NCBI GenBank assembly: GCA_026705445.1
Contig: JAPPAR010000019.1
Span: forward strand, 1-64,000
Source of the DNA: Candidatus Dadabacteria bacterium
GTDB taxonomy: Bacteria > Desulfobacterota_D > UBA1144 > Nemesobacterales > Nemesobacteraceae
Direction: 5' to 3'
Length of the DNA: 64,000 nucleotides
Positions within the stretch are counted from its first letter, which is position 1, and each line of letters begins with the position of its first letter. The position numbers were made by a program, and so were the translations under genes. The notes under the pieces were generated by a model. The model did no database searches and was not told the DNA's origin. It saw nothing but the letters and a program-made list of their open reading frames with translations. Of the stretch, positions 36,854 to 45,667 are shown one piece after another.

Positions 36854-37657
36854 ATGAATGTCATATATCTGATTTCCGCTCTTTACCTGCTTTCTTCTCT
36901 TCTTTACGGTACTTACCTCTGGTCGCAGAAAAGAAAAATCTCCCGGGCGGGCATTTATTTCGCCATTGCGGGAGTTCTTACTCATACCGCGTTGCTCGTC
37001 GTTTTCCTCATGCGTGGCGACGTACTGGCCGGAAGTACTTCAAGGCCCCTTTTTATTTTCTCGTGGCTTATAACGCTTGTCTTTTTAGTTTCGCAACTGA
37101 GGTTCAAAACCCCCGTGCTCGGCGCGTTCGTGCTCCCCGTGGCTTTTCTCGGGACCTTGCCCTACGTGATCATTCCGGATGGGATGATTACCCAGGACCC
37201 GACGCTTGGAAACCCATGGGTGCTGGCGCACATACTGTCCATTTTTCTTGGAGAAGCGTTTTTCGCGATATCTTTTCTAGCGGGCGTAATCTACATATTC
37301 CAGGAAAACCAGCTGAAATCGAAAAGAGTCGGAAGCCACCTGAAAAAACTCCCTTCCCTGATAACGCTTGACAAGATAAACCACCTGAGTCTTCTGCTCG
37401 GGTTCCCGCTTCTAACCGTGAGTCTCGTTATCGGTTTCGTACTTGCAAAAGAAATATGGAGCGATGTGTGGACGTGGGGAGCCAAGGAAACTTGGTCTAC
37501 CGTTACGTGGCTTCTTTACGCTTTTTTGATAAACGGACGTCTTTCCCTCGGATGGAGAGGCAGAAGGGCGGCGCTCGGAGCCGTGATCGGGTTCTGCATC
37601 GTGGTGGTGACGTTCGTTATGGGATATATCTTCCCGGGGCAGCACAAATTTGAATGA
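36854..37657 (+). CDS. Cytochrome c assembly protein, CcsA/HemX type
   Basis: A 267-aa integral membrane protein with about eight hydrophobic helices. The end of the protein has WGAKETWSTVTW, the tryptophan-rich haem-handling motif of the CcsA/CcmC/CcmF family, followed by more helices. Proteins of this length that stand alone, without CcsB, are usually called HemX or CcsA-like. They may help insert haem or regulate haem synthesis. Here it is not next to hemA or ccsB. A weak promoter (TTTGTA, 17 bp, TAGAAT) ends 9 nt before the ATG. Confidence 0.85.
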   Translation: MNVIYLISALYLLSSLLYGTYLWSQKRKISRAGIYFAIAGVLTHTALLVVFLMRGDVLAGSTSRPLFIFSWLITLVFLVSQLRFKTPVLGAFVLPVAFLGTLPYVIIPDGMITQDPTLGNPWVLAHILSIFLGEAFFAISFLAGVIYIFQENQLKSKRVGSHLKKLPSLITLDKINHLSLLLGFPLLTVSLVIGFVLAKEIWSDVWTWGAKETWSTVTWLLYAFLINGRLSLGWRGRRAALGAVIGFCIVVVTFVMGYIFPGQHKFE

Positions 37658-37666
37658 AGTCGTCTG

Positions 37667-37696
37667 TTTACAAAGATTTGGAAATAACGTTATAAT
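37667..37696 (+). promoter_or_regulatory. Promoter of the dodecin gene
   Basis: TTTACA at 37667-37672, an 18-bp spacer and a perfect TATAAT at 37691-37696. The leader is about 40 nt and ends in the strong ribosome-binding site AAGGAGG, which predicts high expression. Confidence 0.8.
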
Positions 37697-37741
37697 ATAC
37701 GCCCCGAATTACGGCAAAAAACTGTTTTAAGGAGGATTACG

Positions 37742-37945
37742 ATGGCTGTAGCTAGAGTAACAGAGGTTATAGGTTCATCTGATAAGTCATGGGATGACGC
37801 TGTGCAGGAAGCTCTTGACAGGGCGAACTCGACCCTAAGGGGTCTTACCGGAATTGAGGTAACGAAAATGAACGCCCGCATAGAAGATGGGAAGATTGCC
37901 GAGTACCGTTCCCACGTTAGGATCACCTTCATTCTGGAGGACTAA
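37742..37945 (+). CDS. Dodecin family flavin-binding protein
   Basis: A 67-aa protein that in relatives forms a hollow 12-mer binding flavins or coenzyme A. The full-length match includes KVTEVIGSS-like RVTEVIGSSDKSWDDA, LRGLTGIEVTKM and the final RVTFILED-type strand (HVRITFILED). Some dodecins store riboflavin or FMN and protect against light damage. With cofG and cofH also present, a link to flavin or deazaflavin metabolism is possible but unproven. It has the strongest promoter and ribosome-binding site I found in the window. Confidence 0.93.
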   Translation: MAVARVTEVIGSSDKSWDDAVQEALDRANSTLRGLTGIEVTKMNARIEDGKIAEYRSHVRITFILED

Positions 37946-37984
37946 CATCTCCTTACGGAATATTTTCCCAAAACTGCAAACAAC

Positions 37985-38863
37985 GTGATGAACTGCTTTG
38001 TAAAATCACACGGGTTGGGAAATGATTATATCGTCCTAGACAGCGCCGAAATAGATTTTGATCTCGGCAAATCCGCCATAGAACTTATATGCCACAGGAA
38101 TTACGGCATAGGTTCTGACGGCATACTGCTTCTGGTTCCCCCTGCAAGAGGGGACTTCGGGCTCAGGATTCTCAATCCTGACGGGAGCGAGGCGGAAAAA
38201 AGCGGAAACGGGCTCAGGATTTTCGCCAAGTACCTCTACGAGAGGAAAAACGCCTCGAGCAAGACTTTTTCCATAGATACTCCCGGCGGTCTTGTTACGG
38301 CCGAAGTCGAGGAGAAAGACGGAAAGGTCCACCACGTCACGGTGGAAATGGGTGCGGCGACTTTCAGGGCGGATGAGGTGCCGGTAGACATGGAGGGGGA
38401 GGAAACTGTGGGGCAGCGCCTTGTTCTCGGCGCATCAGAATTTGATTTTACGGCCGTTTCGGTGGGCAACCCCCACTGCGTTATTTTCTTCGAAGAGCTA
38501 AGAGAAGATCTCATAAGGAAGCTCGGACCCGAGATAGAAAACCACCCCATCTTCCCCAACAGGACTAATGTTCAGTTTGCCCAGGTGATCTCGCGCGAGA
38601 GCGTTCGTATTTTAATCTGGGAGAGAGGAGCCGGTTACACTCTTGCCTCAGGCAGCAGCTCCTGCGCGGTCGCCGCGGTGTGCGTGAAATCCGGCCTTAC
38701 GGACCGAAATCTCAGGGTGCTGATGCCCGGCGGGCATCTGGACATAAACGTCGGGGAAGACTGGGCGATCACTATGCGCGGCGAGGTGGAAGAAGTCTTT
38801 TCGGGAATGTTGAGCGACGATCTTCTTTACAAACTAAGAAATCCTTCCACTATAAATTTATAG
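37985..38863 (+). CDS. dapF: Diaminopimelate epimerase-like protein lacking both catalytic cysteines
   Basis: A 292-aa protein with the complete DapF fold: the N-terminal HGLGNDYIVLD, NPDGSEAEKSGNGLRIF, VSVGNPHCVIF and GAGYTLASGSSSCAVA blocks. In DapF the racemising cysteines sit in C-G-N-G and A-C-G-[TS]-G. Here both are serine: Ser73 (AGC codon) and Ser222 (TCA codon). Two Ser in place of two Cys usually changes or abolishes racemase chemistry. It may still be the meso-diaminopimelate epimerase or may act on another amino acid. The start is GTG 37985 or ATG 37988. It lies 39 bp after dodecin and 20 bp before an aminofutalosine deaminase. Confidence 0.85.
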   Translation: MMNCFVKSHGLGNDYIVLDSAEIDFDLGKSAIELICHRNYGIGSDGILLLVPPARGDFGLRILNPDGSEAEKSGNGLRIFAKYLYERKNASSKTFSIDTPGGLVTAEVEEKDGKVHHVTVEMGAATFRADEVPVDMEGEETVGQRLVLGASEFDFTAVSVGNPHCVIFFEELREDLIRKLGPEIENHPIFPNRTNVQFAQVISRESVRILIWERGAGYTLASGSSSCAVAAVCVKSGLTDRNLRVLMPGGHLDINVGEDWAITMRGEVEEVFSGMLSDDLLYKLRNPSTINL

Positions 38864-38883
38864 GGCGACCGATTCATTTTTTG

Positions 38884-40140
38884 ATGGAAAGACTGCTTTT
38901 AAAAGCGGATGTGGTGATTCCGATAAGTTCTGAACCAATTCGCAATGGAGCCGTCGTCGTGGACGGGGGACGTATCGTTGACATCGGAACATCAGATAGA
39001 ATCGAGACTGACTATCCCAGCTTACAGAAAATAAGAAGGCAGAACTCGATAATACTTCCCGGGTTTGTAAACGCCCACACCCACCTTGAGCTCAGTTGGA
39101 CGAGGGGGAAGATCGTAGGTTTCGAAGATTTTGCCGGATGGCTTGAGCGGCTGATCGCTCTTAAGGCCGGCGGAATTGATCAAGATCTTGTCGAGGATTC
39201 AATGAGGGCGGGGATTCGCGACGTCATCGGTAGTGGTGTCACTACGGTAGGGGAAATATCTTCCTTGGATTTCGGCGGGAGGGAGATGCTTAGAAGCTCG
39301 GGGATGAGAATTGTCGCGTTTCTCGAGCTTTTTGATCGCATTTCACCAAGACTTTCTTCACTTGAATTTCAAAGCGAAGACCTTTACGAGGAAAGACCCT
39401 TCCCGCACGCACCTTATTCCTGCGGGCCGGAATTTCTAGAGGCGGTTTTTGCCTGTGCGGGAAAAAACGCGGTTGCGACGGGAATCCATCTGGGCGAGAG
39501 TCCTGATGAAGTCGATTTTCTGAAGAACCTGCCCAATGAATTTGAACGGAAAATCTTCCCGCTCATAAAAAAGGAAACTTTCGAAAGGCCACGGGCCGAT
39601 ACTCCGACACGCTACATAAACAGATTTCTTCACGGAAAAGACGTGAAACTCTCCGCCGTTCACATGGTCCAGGTGGTGGATGAAGACATGGAAATAATCC
39701 GAGGCGCCGATATCGGCATTATTCTCTGCCCAAGAAGCAATGTTCTTCTCGGAGTGGGTAAACCGAACCTGAGCCAGATGTTTGCTCATGAAAGGGTAGG
39801 GCTTGGTACCGACGGACTTTCAAGCAACTCAGATCTTGATTTTTTCCAGGAGATCAGATTCCTGCATGACATTATGGTTGAGCAGGGAATACGGCAAAGC
39901 GCCCGTCTGGCAGTCTATTTCGCGACTCTGGGTGGAGCAAGGGCTCTTTTTATCGAGGAGGAGACAGGGAGTCTTGAGGTCGGAAAAAGTGCCGACATCA
40001 TATGCATTGGCTGCAAAGGGGGAATTGCCCCCGACCCTTATTCCTGCGTAGTGTCTTCAAAACCGGAGGATCTCCAGTTCTCAATGGTAGGAGGGAATTT
40101 AATCTACAAAAAGGACCCTTGGGATCCTTGTGAGCATTAG
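38884..40140 (+). CDS. mqnX: Amidohydrolase, probable aminodeoxyfutalosine deaminase
   Basis: A metal-dependent hydrolase of 418 aa. The zinc motif NAHTHLELS is near residues 62-70 and the HLGES and DGLSSNSDLDF blocks are late metal and substrate ligands. The family contains aminodeoxyfutalosine deaminase, which makes futalosine in the alternative menaquinone pathway. That fits mqnA and mqnD only 1.1 kb away, on the other strand and convergent. Other amidohydrolases (guanine or S-adenosylhomocysteine deaminase) are related, so the assignment depends on context. The ATG at 38884 gives the natural N-terminus. It is probably co-transcribed with dapF. Confidence 0.8.
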   Translation: MERLLLKADVVIPISSEPIRNGAVVVDGGRIVDIGTSDRIETDYPSLQKIRRQNSIILPGFVNAHTHLELSWTRGKIVGFEDFAGWLERLIALKAGGIDQDLVEDSMRAGIRDVIGSGVTTVGEISSLDFGGREMLRSSGMRIVAFLELFDRISPRLSSLEFQSEDLYEERPFPHAPYSCGPEFLEAVFACAGKNAVATGIHLGESPDEVDFLKNLPNEFERKIFPLIKKETFERPRADTPTRYINRFLHGKDVKLSAVHMVQVVDEDMEIIRGADIGIILCPRSNVLLGVGKPNLSQMFAHERVGLGTDGLSSNSDLDFFQEIRFLHDIMVEQGIRQSARLAVYFATLGGARALFIEEETGSLEVGKSADIICIGCKGGIAPDPYSCVVSSKPEDLQFSMVGGNLIYKKDPWDPCEH

Positions 40141-40157
40141 TTTCCTCGGTATCTGCG

Positions 40158-41234
40158 ATGACCGAATCAAAGCCCGAAAAGCTTTTCGTTTATGGAACCC
40201 TGCGAAAGGGCGGGATAAGAAGCGGGCATCTTGAGCGATGCAGACTGCTCAGGATGATGAAAGTTCCCGGGATTCTTTACCGTACGCCTTTTGGTTATCC
40301 GGTGGCCGTGTTTGATGAGACTTCCCCGCTTGCTGTCTGGGGAGAGCTTTATGAGCTTCCCTCGGATTCCGAACTCTTTATCGGGAGTGTGGACCGCCTC
40401 GAAGGCGTGGATGAAAAGCTTTTTTCAAGATCAGTTATCCGCTTGGAAGAAGAGTCTTTTTATGTATATGAACCCGGCCCGGAACTCAGAAGGCAGATTG
40501 GCGATGAGGACATAATAAAAAGCGGCAACTGGTTCTCGGACCCCGCCCTCTGCGGAGAGGATCCCTTCTCTTTTGCCATCAGCTTTGAGAATATCCAAAA
40601 ACAGTATTACAGGATGAAACCCGACGGTCGCTCTGAAGAGAACATTTTTCTTGAAGGCGCGGTCCCGGTTCTGGTTACCTGTCCGCACTCGACCGCTCAC
40701 ACGAGAATGGGGAAACTGAAGCGTCATGAATTCTACACCGCCGCTCTGGGAGCCGTGTTGCATCTAGTTCTCGGCTGCCACTGTCTTTACGCGAACAGGG
40801 AACAGGGAACAGACCCAAATTACTATGACGACTGCGGGTTTAAGGCTGTGCTTGAGAAAGTTCTGTCCGAGAGAAGAATAGATCTAGTTGTGGACATACA
40901 CGGTACCGGAAACGAGAAGTCCGAAGATCTGTTTCCAGGCGTGGGGGACGAGAGGGAATTTCTTCTTTCGGCACCTGATGTTCTTGACAAGTTTTATCTT
41001 GTTGCCGAGGAATATGGAATCACGGCCGGAAGCGCCGATATATTTCCCGCCGCAAGGCAGATGACCGTGGCCAAGTTCGCTGCGAAGCGGTTTTCGGTTC
41101 CCGCAATCCAGGTTGAGATAAGCGACAGGCTCAGGATGCCGTGGAGACGGGAAGATGAGTTTCGCCGTCTCATAGGGTTTCTTCTCGGATTTGTTGAAAA
41201 AGTGATCTCGGAGAAAAAAGGCCAGGGCGGATAA
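40158..41234 (+). CDS. Gamma-glutamylcyclotransferase-like / N-formylglutamate amidohydrolase-like fusion
   Basis: A 358-aa protein with two enzyme-like domains. Residues 8-115 have the GGCT signature (LFVYGTLRKGG and a GELYEL block). Residues about 165-350 resemble the N-formylglutamate amidohydrolase/zinc hydrolase family (VLVTCPHSTAHTRMG, DPNYYDDCGF, VVDIHGTGN). I cannot name a reaction. Both parents act on glutamyl bonds, so a role in processing a glutamyl amide is reasonable. It starts 17 bp after the amidohydrolase and is probably in the same operon. Confidence 0.75.
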   Translation: MTESKPEKLFVYGTLRKGGIRSGHLERCRLLRMMKVPGILYRTPFGYPVAVFDETSPLAVWGELYELPSDSELFIGSVDRLEGVDEKLFSRSVIRLEEESFYVYEPGPELRRQIGDEDIIKSGNWFSDPALCGEDPFSFAISFENIQKQYYRMKPDGRSEENIFLEGAVPVLVTCPHSTAHTRMGKLKRHEFYTAALGAVLHLVLGCHCLYANREQGTDPNYYDDCGFKAVLEKVLSERRIDLVVDIHGTGNEKSEDLFPGVGDEREFLLSAPDVLDKFYLVAEEYGITAGSADIFPAARQMTVAKFAAKRFSVPAIQVEISDRLRMPWRREDEFRRLIGFLLGFVEKVISEKKGQGG

Positions 41235-41264
41235 CGAATGCTGTCTCCGCCGGTTGAAATAAAA

Positions 41265-42098
41265 TTACTCGCAGAGAATATCAAGCATTGGGTTCTCGGC
41301 TATGATTCCCTTTGTGTGGGCTTTTTCAAAAAGATACTCAAGTGCCCCGGTTCCACTTTCGCCAAGGTCTCTGGTCCACTCGTTTACGTACATTAAAACG
41401 AATTTCTCTCCCGTATCCTCGCTCATCCCCCTTCCAAAGCGCATCGCGTAATCAAGAGCCTCTTTTTTGTTCGAGAGGGCGTACTCTATGCTTTCTTTGT
41501 GTACTCGAAGAACTTCGGCATCAAGCCCCCGGGGTATGTCTCTTCGAAGCACGTTAAGTCCAAGCGGCATCGGAAGATCGGTTTCCTCGGCCCACATCGC
41601 TCCAAGATCGAACAAAAGATCAAGCCCCGTCTCTTCGTAGGTAAGCTGTCCTTCATGTATAAGAAGACCCGCGTCTACCTCTTCTTCGAGTACCTTGTCC
41701 ATGATCTTGTCAAAGGGCACTTCAACTGGGATGAAACCATCAGCATATAGACTCAGAAGAAGGTATGCGGTAGTAAGCTTTCCAGGTACCGCGACGGCTT
41801 TTCCCCTGAGGTCAGAAATTTTCTTCTTGGCAACCACTATGGGGCCGTACCCTTTTCCCATGCTGGCCCCGCAGGAGAGAATCCGGTAGCGATCCTGCAC
41901 GCTCAGGTATCCATGGGCGGAGATTGCCGTTACTTCGAGTTCTCCTTTCATGGCTCTCTTATTGAGCGACTGTATGTCTTCAATCACGTGCTCGAAATCT
42001 ATCTGTCCGGAAGCCACCTTCCCGCTCGCTATTGCGTAGAACATGAACGCGTCGTCAGCGTCGGGGCTGTGGCCCAGTCTCATGGTCCGTTTTTCCAT
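41265..42098 (-). CDS. mqnD: 1,4-dihydroxy-6-naphthoate synthase
   Basis: Makes 1,4-dihydroxy-6-naphthoate from cyclic dehypoxanthine futalosine in the alternative menaquinone pathway. The 277-aa protein has the family N-terminus, GHSPDADDAFMFYA, and the SGKVASGQIDF block. GYGPIVVAKK and LLIHEGQLTYE are also typical. It overlaps mqnA by 19 bp, and its ATG at 42098 has GGAG six bases upstream. The neighbouring amidohydrolase on the other strand supplies the deamination step. Together they show that this bacterium makes menaquinone by the futalosine route. Confidence 0.94.
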   Translation of the reverse strand: MEKRTMRLGHSPDADDAFMFYAIASGKVASGQIDFEHVIEDIQSLNKRAMKGELEVTAISAHGYLSVQDRYRILSCGASMGKGYGPIVVAKKKISDLRGKAVAVPGKLTTAYLLLSLYADGFIPVEVPFDKIMDKVLEEEVDAGLLIHEGQLTYEETGLDLLFDLGAMWAEETDLPMPLGLNVLRRDIPRGLDAEVLRVHKESIEYALSNKKEALDYAMRFGRGMSEDTGEKFVLMYVNEWTRDLGESGTGALEYLFEKAHTKGIIAENPMLDILCE

Positions 42099-42931
42099 TC
42101 TTGTCTCCTTCCGGATTTCGTCTCCGAAGGGTCTACGTAGAAATCGATTTCGTTTTTCTTCTCTATTTCTCCAAGCTCGAAAAGAAGGTCGCGATATTTG
42201 ATGAGTCCTTCAATCTTTGGGCCGTCAAGGTCATACTTGATTCTCTCTTTAAGGTAAGTCGTGCAATGCTCCTTGCTGAGACCCAGTTTCCGAGATTCGA
42301 TATCCACTATCTCCGGGATGAATTCCACTCCTTGTTCTCTCGTTGAAACAAGACATTCACAGCCCTTGGCTGTAACGTCGTCCCCTTTTTTGATCGCCAT
42401 TACAGCATATACGAAGGGAAGGGATGTTTCCCTCGTCCAGAGTTCCCCCAGGTCGTACGTGAAGGCGGATTTTTCTGCAGAGAGATGACGGGCCTGAAGA
42501 CCCGCGTTGCCGATAAGCATCCCGGCGTCAACTCCCTGGAGGAAACCGTTTACGGGTTCCCTTTTTACGTATTCGGGCTTAAGACCGAGGAAGAGCTCCA
42601 GTACGATTCTGAGCAGGGCCGTTGAGCTCTTGGACCTGCTGTCAACCGACACGCTTTTTATTTTCGTTATTTCTTTTCGTGCCTTGAGTACGACGCTGTC
42701 GACTTTTCCGAAGGAGGATATGGAAATGTCGGGCAGAATGTAGTAGTCATCGGTTCTTAGAAATTCAACCGAGGGAATGGGCGCGACATCAATCACTCCT
42801 TCAGACAGATTGTCGGAAAGAAGGAAAGGGTCAAAATACATTATATTAAAGCTGTGCTCGGTGACCCCTTTTTCCAGAGGATAAATGAGCGGTTGCATGT
42901 TAAGAAAAGGCGCTGCTCCGAGATTTATCAA
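42080..42931 (-). CDS. mqnA: Chorismate dehydratase
   Basis: Removes water from chorismate to give 3-enolpyruvylbenzoate, the committed first step of the futalosine menaquinone pathway. The 283-aa protein has the N-terminus LGAAPFLNMQPLIY and the DVAPIPSVEFLR block characteristic of MqnA. It resembles MqnD because the two are distant relatives. The start is TTG at 42931. It lies 22 bp after the dGTPase-like gene and overlaps mqnD, so both are translated from a hisA-hisF-dgt-mqnA-mqnD transcript. Confidence 0.93.
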   Translation of the reverse strand: MINLGAAPFLNMQPLIYPLEKGVTEHSFNIMYFDPFLLSDNLSEGVIDVAPIPSVEFLRTDDYYILPDISISSFGKVDSVVLKARKEITKIKSVSVDSRSKSSTALLRIVLELFLGLKPEYVKREPVNGFLQGVDAGMLIGNAGLQARHLSAEKSAFTYDLGELWTRETSLPFVYAVMAIKKGDDVTAKGCECLVSTREQGVEFIPEIVDIESRKLGLSKEHCTTYLKERIKYDLDGPKIEGLIKYRDLLFELGEIEKKNEIDFYVDPSETKSGRRQEWKNGP

Positions 42932-42953
42932 TGACCGGTCCCCCTTTTTTCGT

Positions 42954-44024
42954 TCATAGGTAGGCGTCCTGTATTTCCTGGCCTTTTGTCCATCTGCTAG
43001 GAAGAAATATCTTCTGGTAAAGCGAAAGCGCGTAAAGGTCGGACATCCCGGCTATGAAGTCGCATACCGCCCTTTGCAGCGTTTCATCCTCCCGTACGGG
43101 CATCTTGCAGAAACTCTCACGGAAGATTTTCTCGTTCTCGCAGAAATACAAGTAAAGCTCCTTAACGACTTTTTTGGATTTATTATGAAGCGAAAGCAGT
43201 CGCTCGCTTACATAGACATTCTCGTAGAGATAGGTTCTGAGTCCCAAGAGTGCTTCAAACACTTCCTCGCTCATCAGAATTCTTATCCTGTCTCTTTCGA
43301 TGGTCTGCTCAACGATGTCCACTACCATCGTGTTTATTCTTTGCGAAGCCGTATCTCCGAGGATCGAGATATATTCTGCGGGAACATCGCCGGGGGATAT
43401 GATACCCGAGCGGATTGCGTCATCAAGATCATGATTCGTGTAAGCGACAAGATCCGAGATCTTGGTTACCTGGCCTTCTAGGGTAAGGGGTCTGTTCTCC
43501 TCGGTCTCTATCCCCTCTTTTCCCCATCCCTTGGAATGTTTAGCTATTCCCTCCCTGACTTCATGCGTCAGGTTGAGTCCCGCTCCGTCGCGTTCCAGCA
43601 CATCCACGATCCTTATGCTCTGGTGAACATGCTTGAACCCGCCGGGGAACACTTCATCCAGCCCTTCCTCCCCGGAATGGCCGAAGGGGGTATGACCTAG
43701 GTCGTGACCGAGTGCTATGGCCTCGGTCAGATCTTCGTTAAGCATAAGTGCTTTCGATATGGTTCTGGCTATCTGGGAGACTTCTATTACATGAGTCAGC
43801 CTTGTGCGGTAATGATCGTTGGTCGGAGAGATGAACACCTGGGTTTTATGCTTGAGTCTTCTGAAGGCCTTGGAGTGAATTATCCTGTCCCGGTCCCTCT
43901 GAAAGCACGTTCTTATGTCGCATTCGCGCTCGGGGTTCGCTCTTCCTTTGGATTCGCAGCTCAGAGTCGCCATCTGACTGAGCAGCTTTTTTTCGTTTTC
44001 TTCGGTCTGTTTTCGTATGAGCAA
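42954..44024 (-). CDS. dgt: dGTPase-family HD-domain triphosphohydrolase
   Basis: HD-domain enzyme that hydrolyses dNTPs to nucleoside and triphosphate. Motifs are RTRLTHVIEVSQIARTIS and the HD signature LGHDLGHTPFGHSGEE. The 356-aa length fits the dGTPase-like group rather than the longer E. coli Dgt. Substrate preference cannot be read. The start is TTG 44024 with CAGGA five bases upstream, or possibly ATG 43973. It sits between his and mqn genes in one leftward operon. dGTPases limit nucleotide pools, and some also act in phage defence. Confidence 0.88.
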   Translation of the reverse strand: MLIRKQTEENEKKLLSQMATLSCESKGRANPERECDIRTCFQRDRDRIIHSKAFRRLKHKTQVFISPTNDHYRTRLTHVIEVSQIARTISKALMLNEDLTEAIALGHDLGHTPFGHSGEEGLDEVFPGGFKHVHQSIRIVDVLERDGAGLNLTHEVREGIAKHSKGWGKEGIETEENRPLTLEGQVTKISDLVAYTNHDLDDAIRSGIISPGDVPAEYISILGDTASQRINTMVVDIVEQTIERDRIRILMSEEVFEALLGLRTYLYENVYVSERLLSLHNKSKKVVKELYLYFCENEKIFRESFCKMPVREDETLQRAVCDFIAGMSDLYALSLYQKIFLPSRWTKGQEIQDAYL

Positions 44025-44042
44025 GATATCCTGAACCTCTTT

Positions 44043-44804
44043 TTACACCAGTCTTACAAGTACCCCTTTCTCCGACAGGAACTGCTTCGCCTCGTTTATT
44101 GAATACTTGCCGTAATGAAAGATCGAGGCGCACAAAACGGCGTCCGCCCGTCCCGCTTCCACCGCTTCAACCAGATGTTCAAGCCGTCCCGCACCTCCAG
44201 AAGCTATGACGGGAATGCCGACGGTCTCGGAGATGGTTCTTGTGAGCTCAAGATCGTATCCGTCCTCCGTGCCGTCCCTGTCCATGCTCGTAAGAAGGAT
44301 TTCTCCGGCTCCGAAATCCTCCATCTTCGCGGCCCATTCAACGGCGTCTATTCCGGTCGGGTTGCGTCCGCCGTGGGTGAAGACCTCCCATCCGCCGCCT
44401 TCTCTTCTCCTCGCGTCTATGGCTACCACTATGCACTGACTTCCGAACCTGTCAGAAGCCCGTCTTACGAAGTCCGGATCTGTTATGGCCGCCGTGTTGA
44501 TCGTAACCTTGTCCGCCCCGGCCAGCAGAAGTTCCCTTACGTCTTCCACAGTTCTCAGCCCCCCTCCGACGGTCAGGGGAACGAAGACTTCGCTCGCAGT
44601 CCGCTCGACCACGTCTATCATGGTTTTCCTGTTTTCGTGCGAGGCGGTGATATCGAGAAACGTTATCTCGTCAGCGCCCTCTTCGCTGTACTTTTTCGCT
44701 ACCTCAACAGGGTCTCCGGCGTCCCTGAGGTTAACAAAGCGGACTCCTTTTACCACCCTCCCGTCCTTTACGTCAAGACATGGAATTATTCTTTTTGAAA
44801 CCAT
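44043..44804 (-). CDS. hisF: Imidazole glycerol phosphate synthase subunit HisF
   Basis: Cyclase subunit of IGP synthase, making imidazole glycerol phosphate and AICAR in histidine biosynthesis. The 253-aa TIM barrel begins [16 protein letters not shown] and includes [21 protein letters not shown] and the C-terminal [12 protein letters not shown]. The start is the standard ATG at 44804, two bases after hisA. The glutaminase subunit HisH is not adjacent. Confidence 0.97.
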   Translation of the reverse strand: MVSKRIIPCLDVKDGRVVKGVRFVNLRDAGDPVEVAKKYSEEGADEITFLDITASHENRKTMIDVVERTASEVFVPLTVGGGLRTVEDVRELLLAGADKVTINTAAITDPDFVRRASDRFGSQCIVVAIDARRREGGGWEVFTHGGRNPTGIDAVEWAAKMEDFGAGEILLTSMDRDGTEDGYDLELTRTISETVGIPVIASGGAGRLEHLVEAVEAGRADAVLCASIFHYGKYSINEAKQFLSEKGVLVRLV

Positions 44805-44806
44805 AT

Positions 44807-45529
44807 TTATTGAAACCTTTGTATGCTGTCTTTAAGATCGATGGAACCTGAGTAGATGGATTTCCCGAGTATCGCCCCGAACAGATTGCCATCTGCGATG
44901 GACTGTATATTGCTCAGGTCGGCAAGCGACGCGATACCGCCTGAAACGATTACCGGAAGGGGAGACATGGAGAGAAAATTTCTTATCGAAGCCGTGTCTA
45001 TTCCTTCCATGGTTCCGTCCCTGTCAACATTTGTGTGAATTACGAGCGATACTCCTATGTCGCGGAATTCAAGCATCGTCCGGGCGATGTTCATGTCTAT
45101 AGTTTCTTTCCATCCCCGCAGGGCTATTTTCCCTCCCTTCGTATCTACCCCGACGGCTATTTTCCCGGGAAATCTCCTGCAGATATCCTCGAGAAAGTCC
45201 CTGTCGGTAAAGGCCGAAGTGCCTATTATCACCCTCTTGATACCGATTTCGAGGTATCTCTCAACGGTGGCGATGTTTCTTATCCCCCCTCCGACCTGCA
45301 CGTTTGAGGAGACGGAGCGGACTATCTCCTCTACAGCCTCGAAATTTCTGGGATTCCCTTTAAATGCTCCGTCAAGATCCACGACGTGAATCCACTCGGC
45401 TCTGCACCGCTCCCATTTTCTCGCTGTATCAGAAGGGCTGTTTGAAAACACTGTCTCGGTGCCTTCTTCTCCCTTAAGAAGCCGCACGCAGTTTCCGTTT
45501 TTTAAGTCTATGGCGGGAATTATGAACAA
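44807..45529 (-). CDS. hisA: Phosphoribosylformimino-5-aminoimidazole carboxamide ribotide isomerase
   Basis: Isomerase of histidine biosynthesis, 240 aa. [32 protein letters not shown] and [11 protein letters not shown] are diagnostic, and HisA is told from HisF by its Asp and the GVDTKGG block. The start is TTG at 45529 with GAGG seven bases upstream. A longer in-frame region to 45556 is possible but not needed. It is first in the operon with hisF, dgt, mqnA and mqnD, and it diverges from the EVE gene. Confidence 0.94.
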   Translation of the reverse strand: MFIIPAIDLKNGNCVRLLKGEEGTETVFSNSPSDTARKWERCRAEWIHVVDLDGAFKGNPRNFEAVEEIVRSVSSNVQVGGGIRNIATVERYLEIGIKRVIIGTSAFTDRDFLEDICRRFPGKIAVGVDTKGGKIALRGWKETIDMNIARTMLEFRDIGVSLVIHTNVDRDGTMEGIDTASIRNFLSMSPLPVIVSGGIASLADLSNIQSIADGNLFGAILGKSIYSGSIDLKDSIQRFQ

Positions 45530-45632
45530 TTTAAAACCTCGTTGAACTTGGAACACCGGAAATAATACACAAGCGGGAAAGGTATTATAAGGATATTTCG
45601 AAAAAATATCGATTTAAATTCACGGCATTGTG

Positions 45633-45660
45633 TTGAATCCGAATCCCCGCTTGCTATAAT
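45633..45660 (+). promoter_or_regulatory. Promoter of the EVE-domain gene (leaderless)
   Basis: TTGAAT at 45633-45638, a 16-bp spacer and a perfect TATAAT at 45655-45660. Seven nt separate it from the GTG start at 45668, so the mRNA should begin at the start codon. Confidence 0.7.
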
Positions 45661-45667
45661 TCAGATC

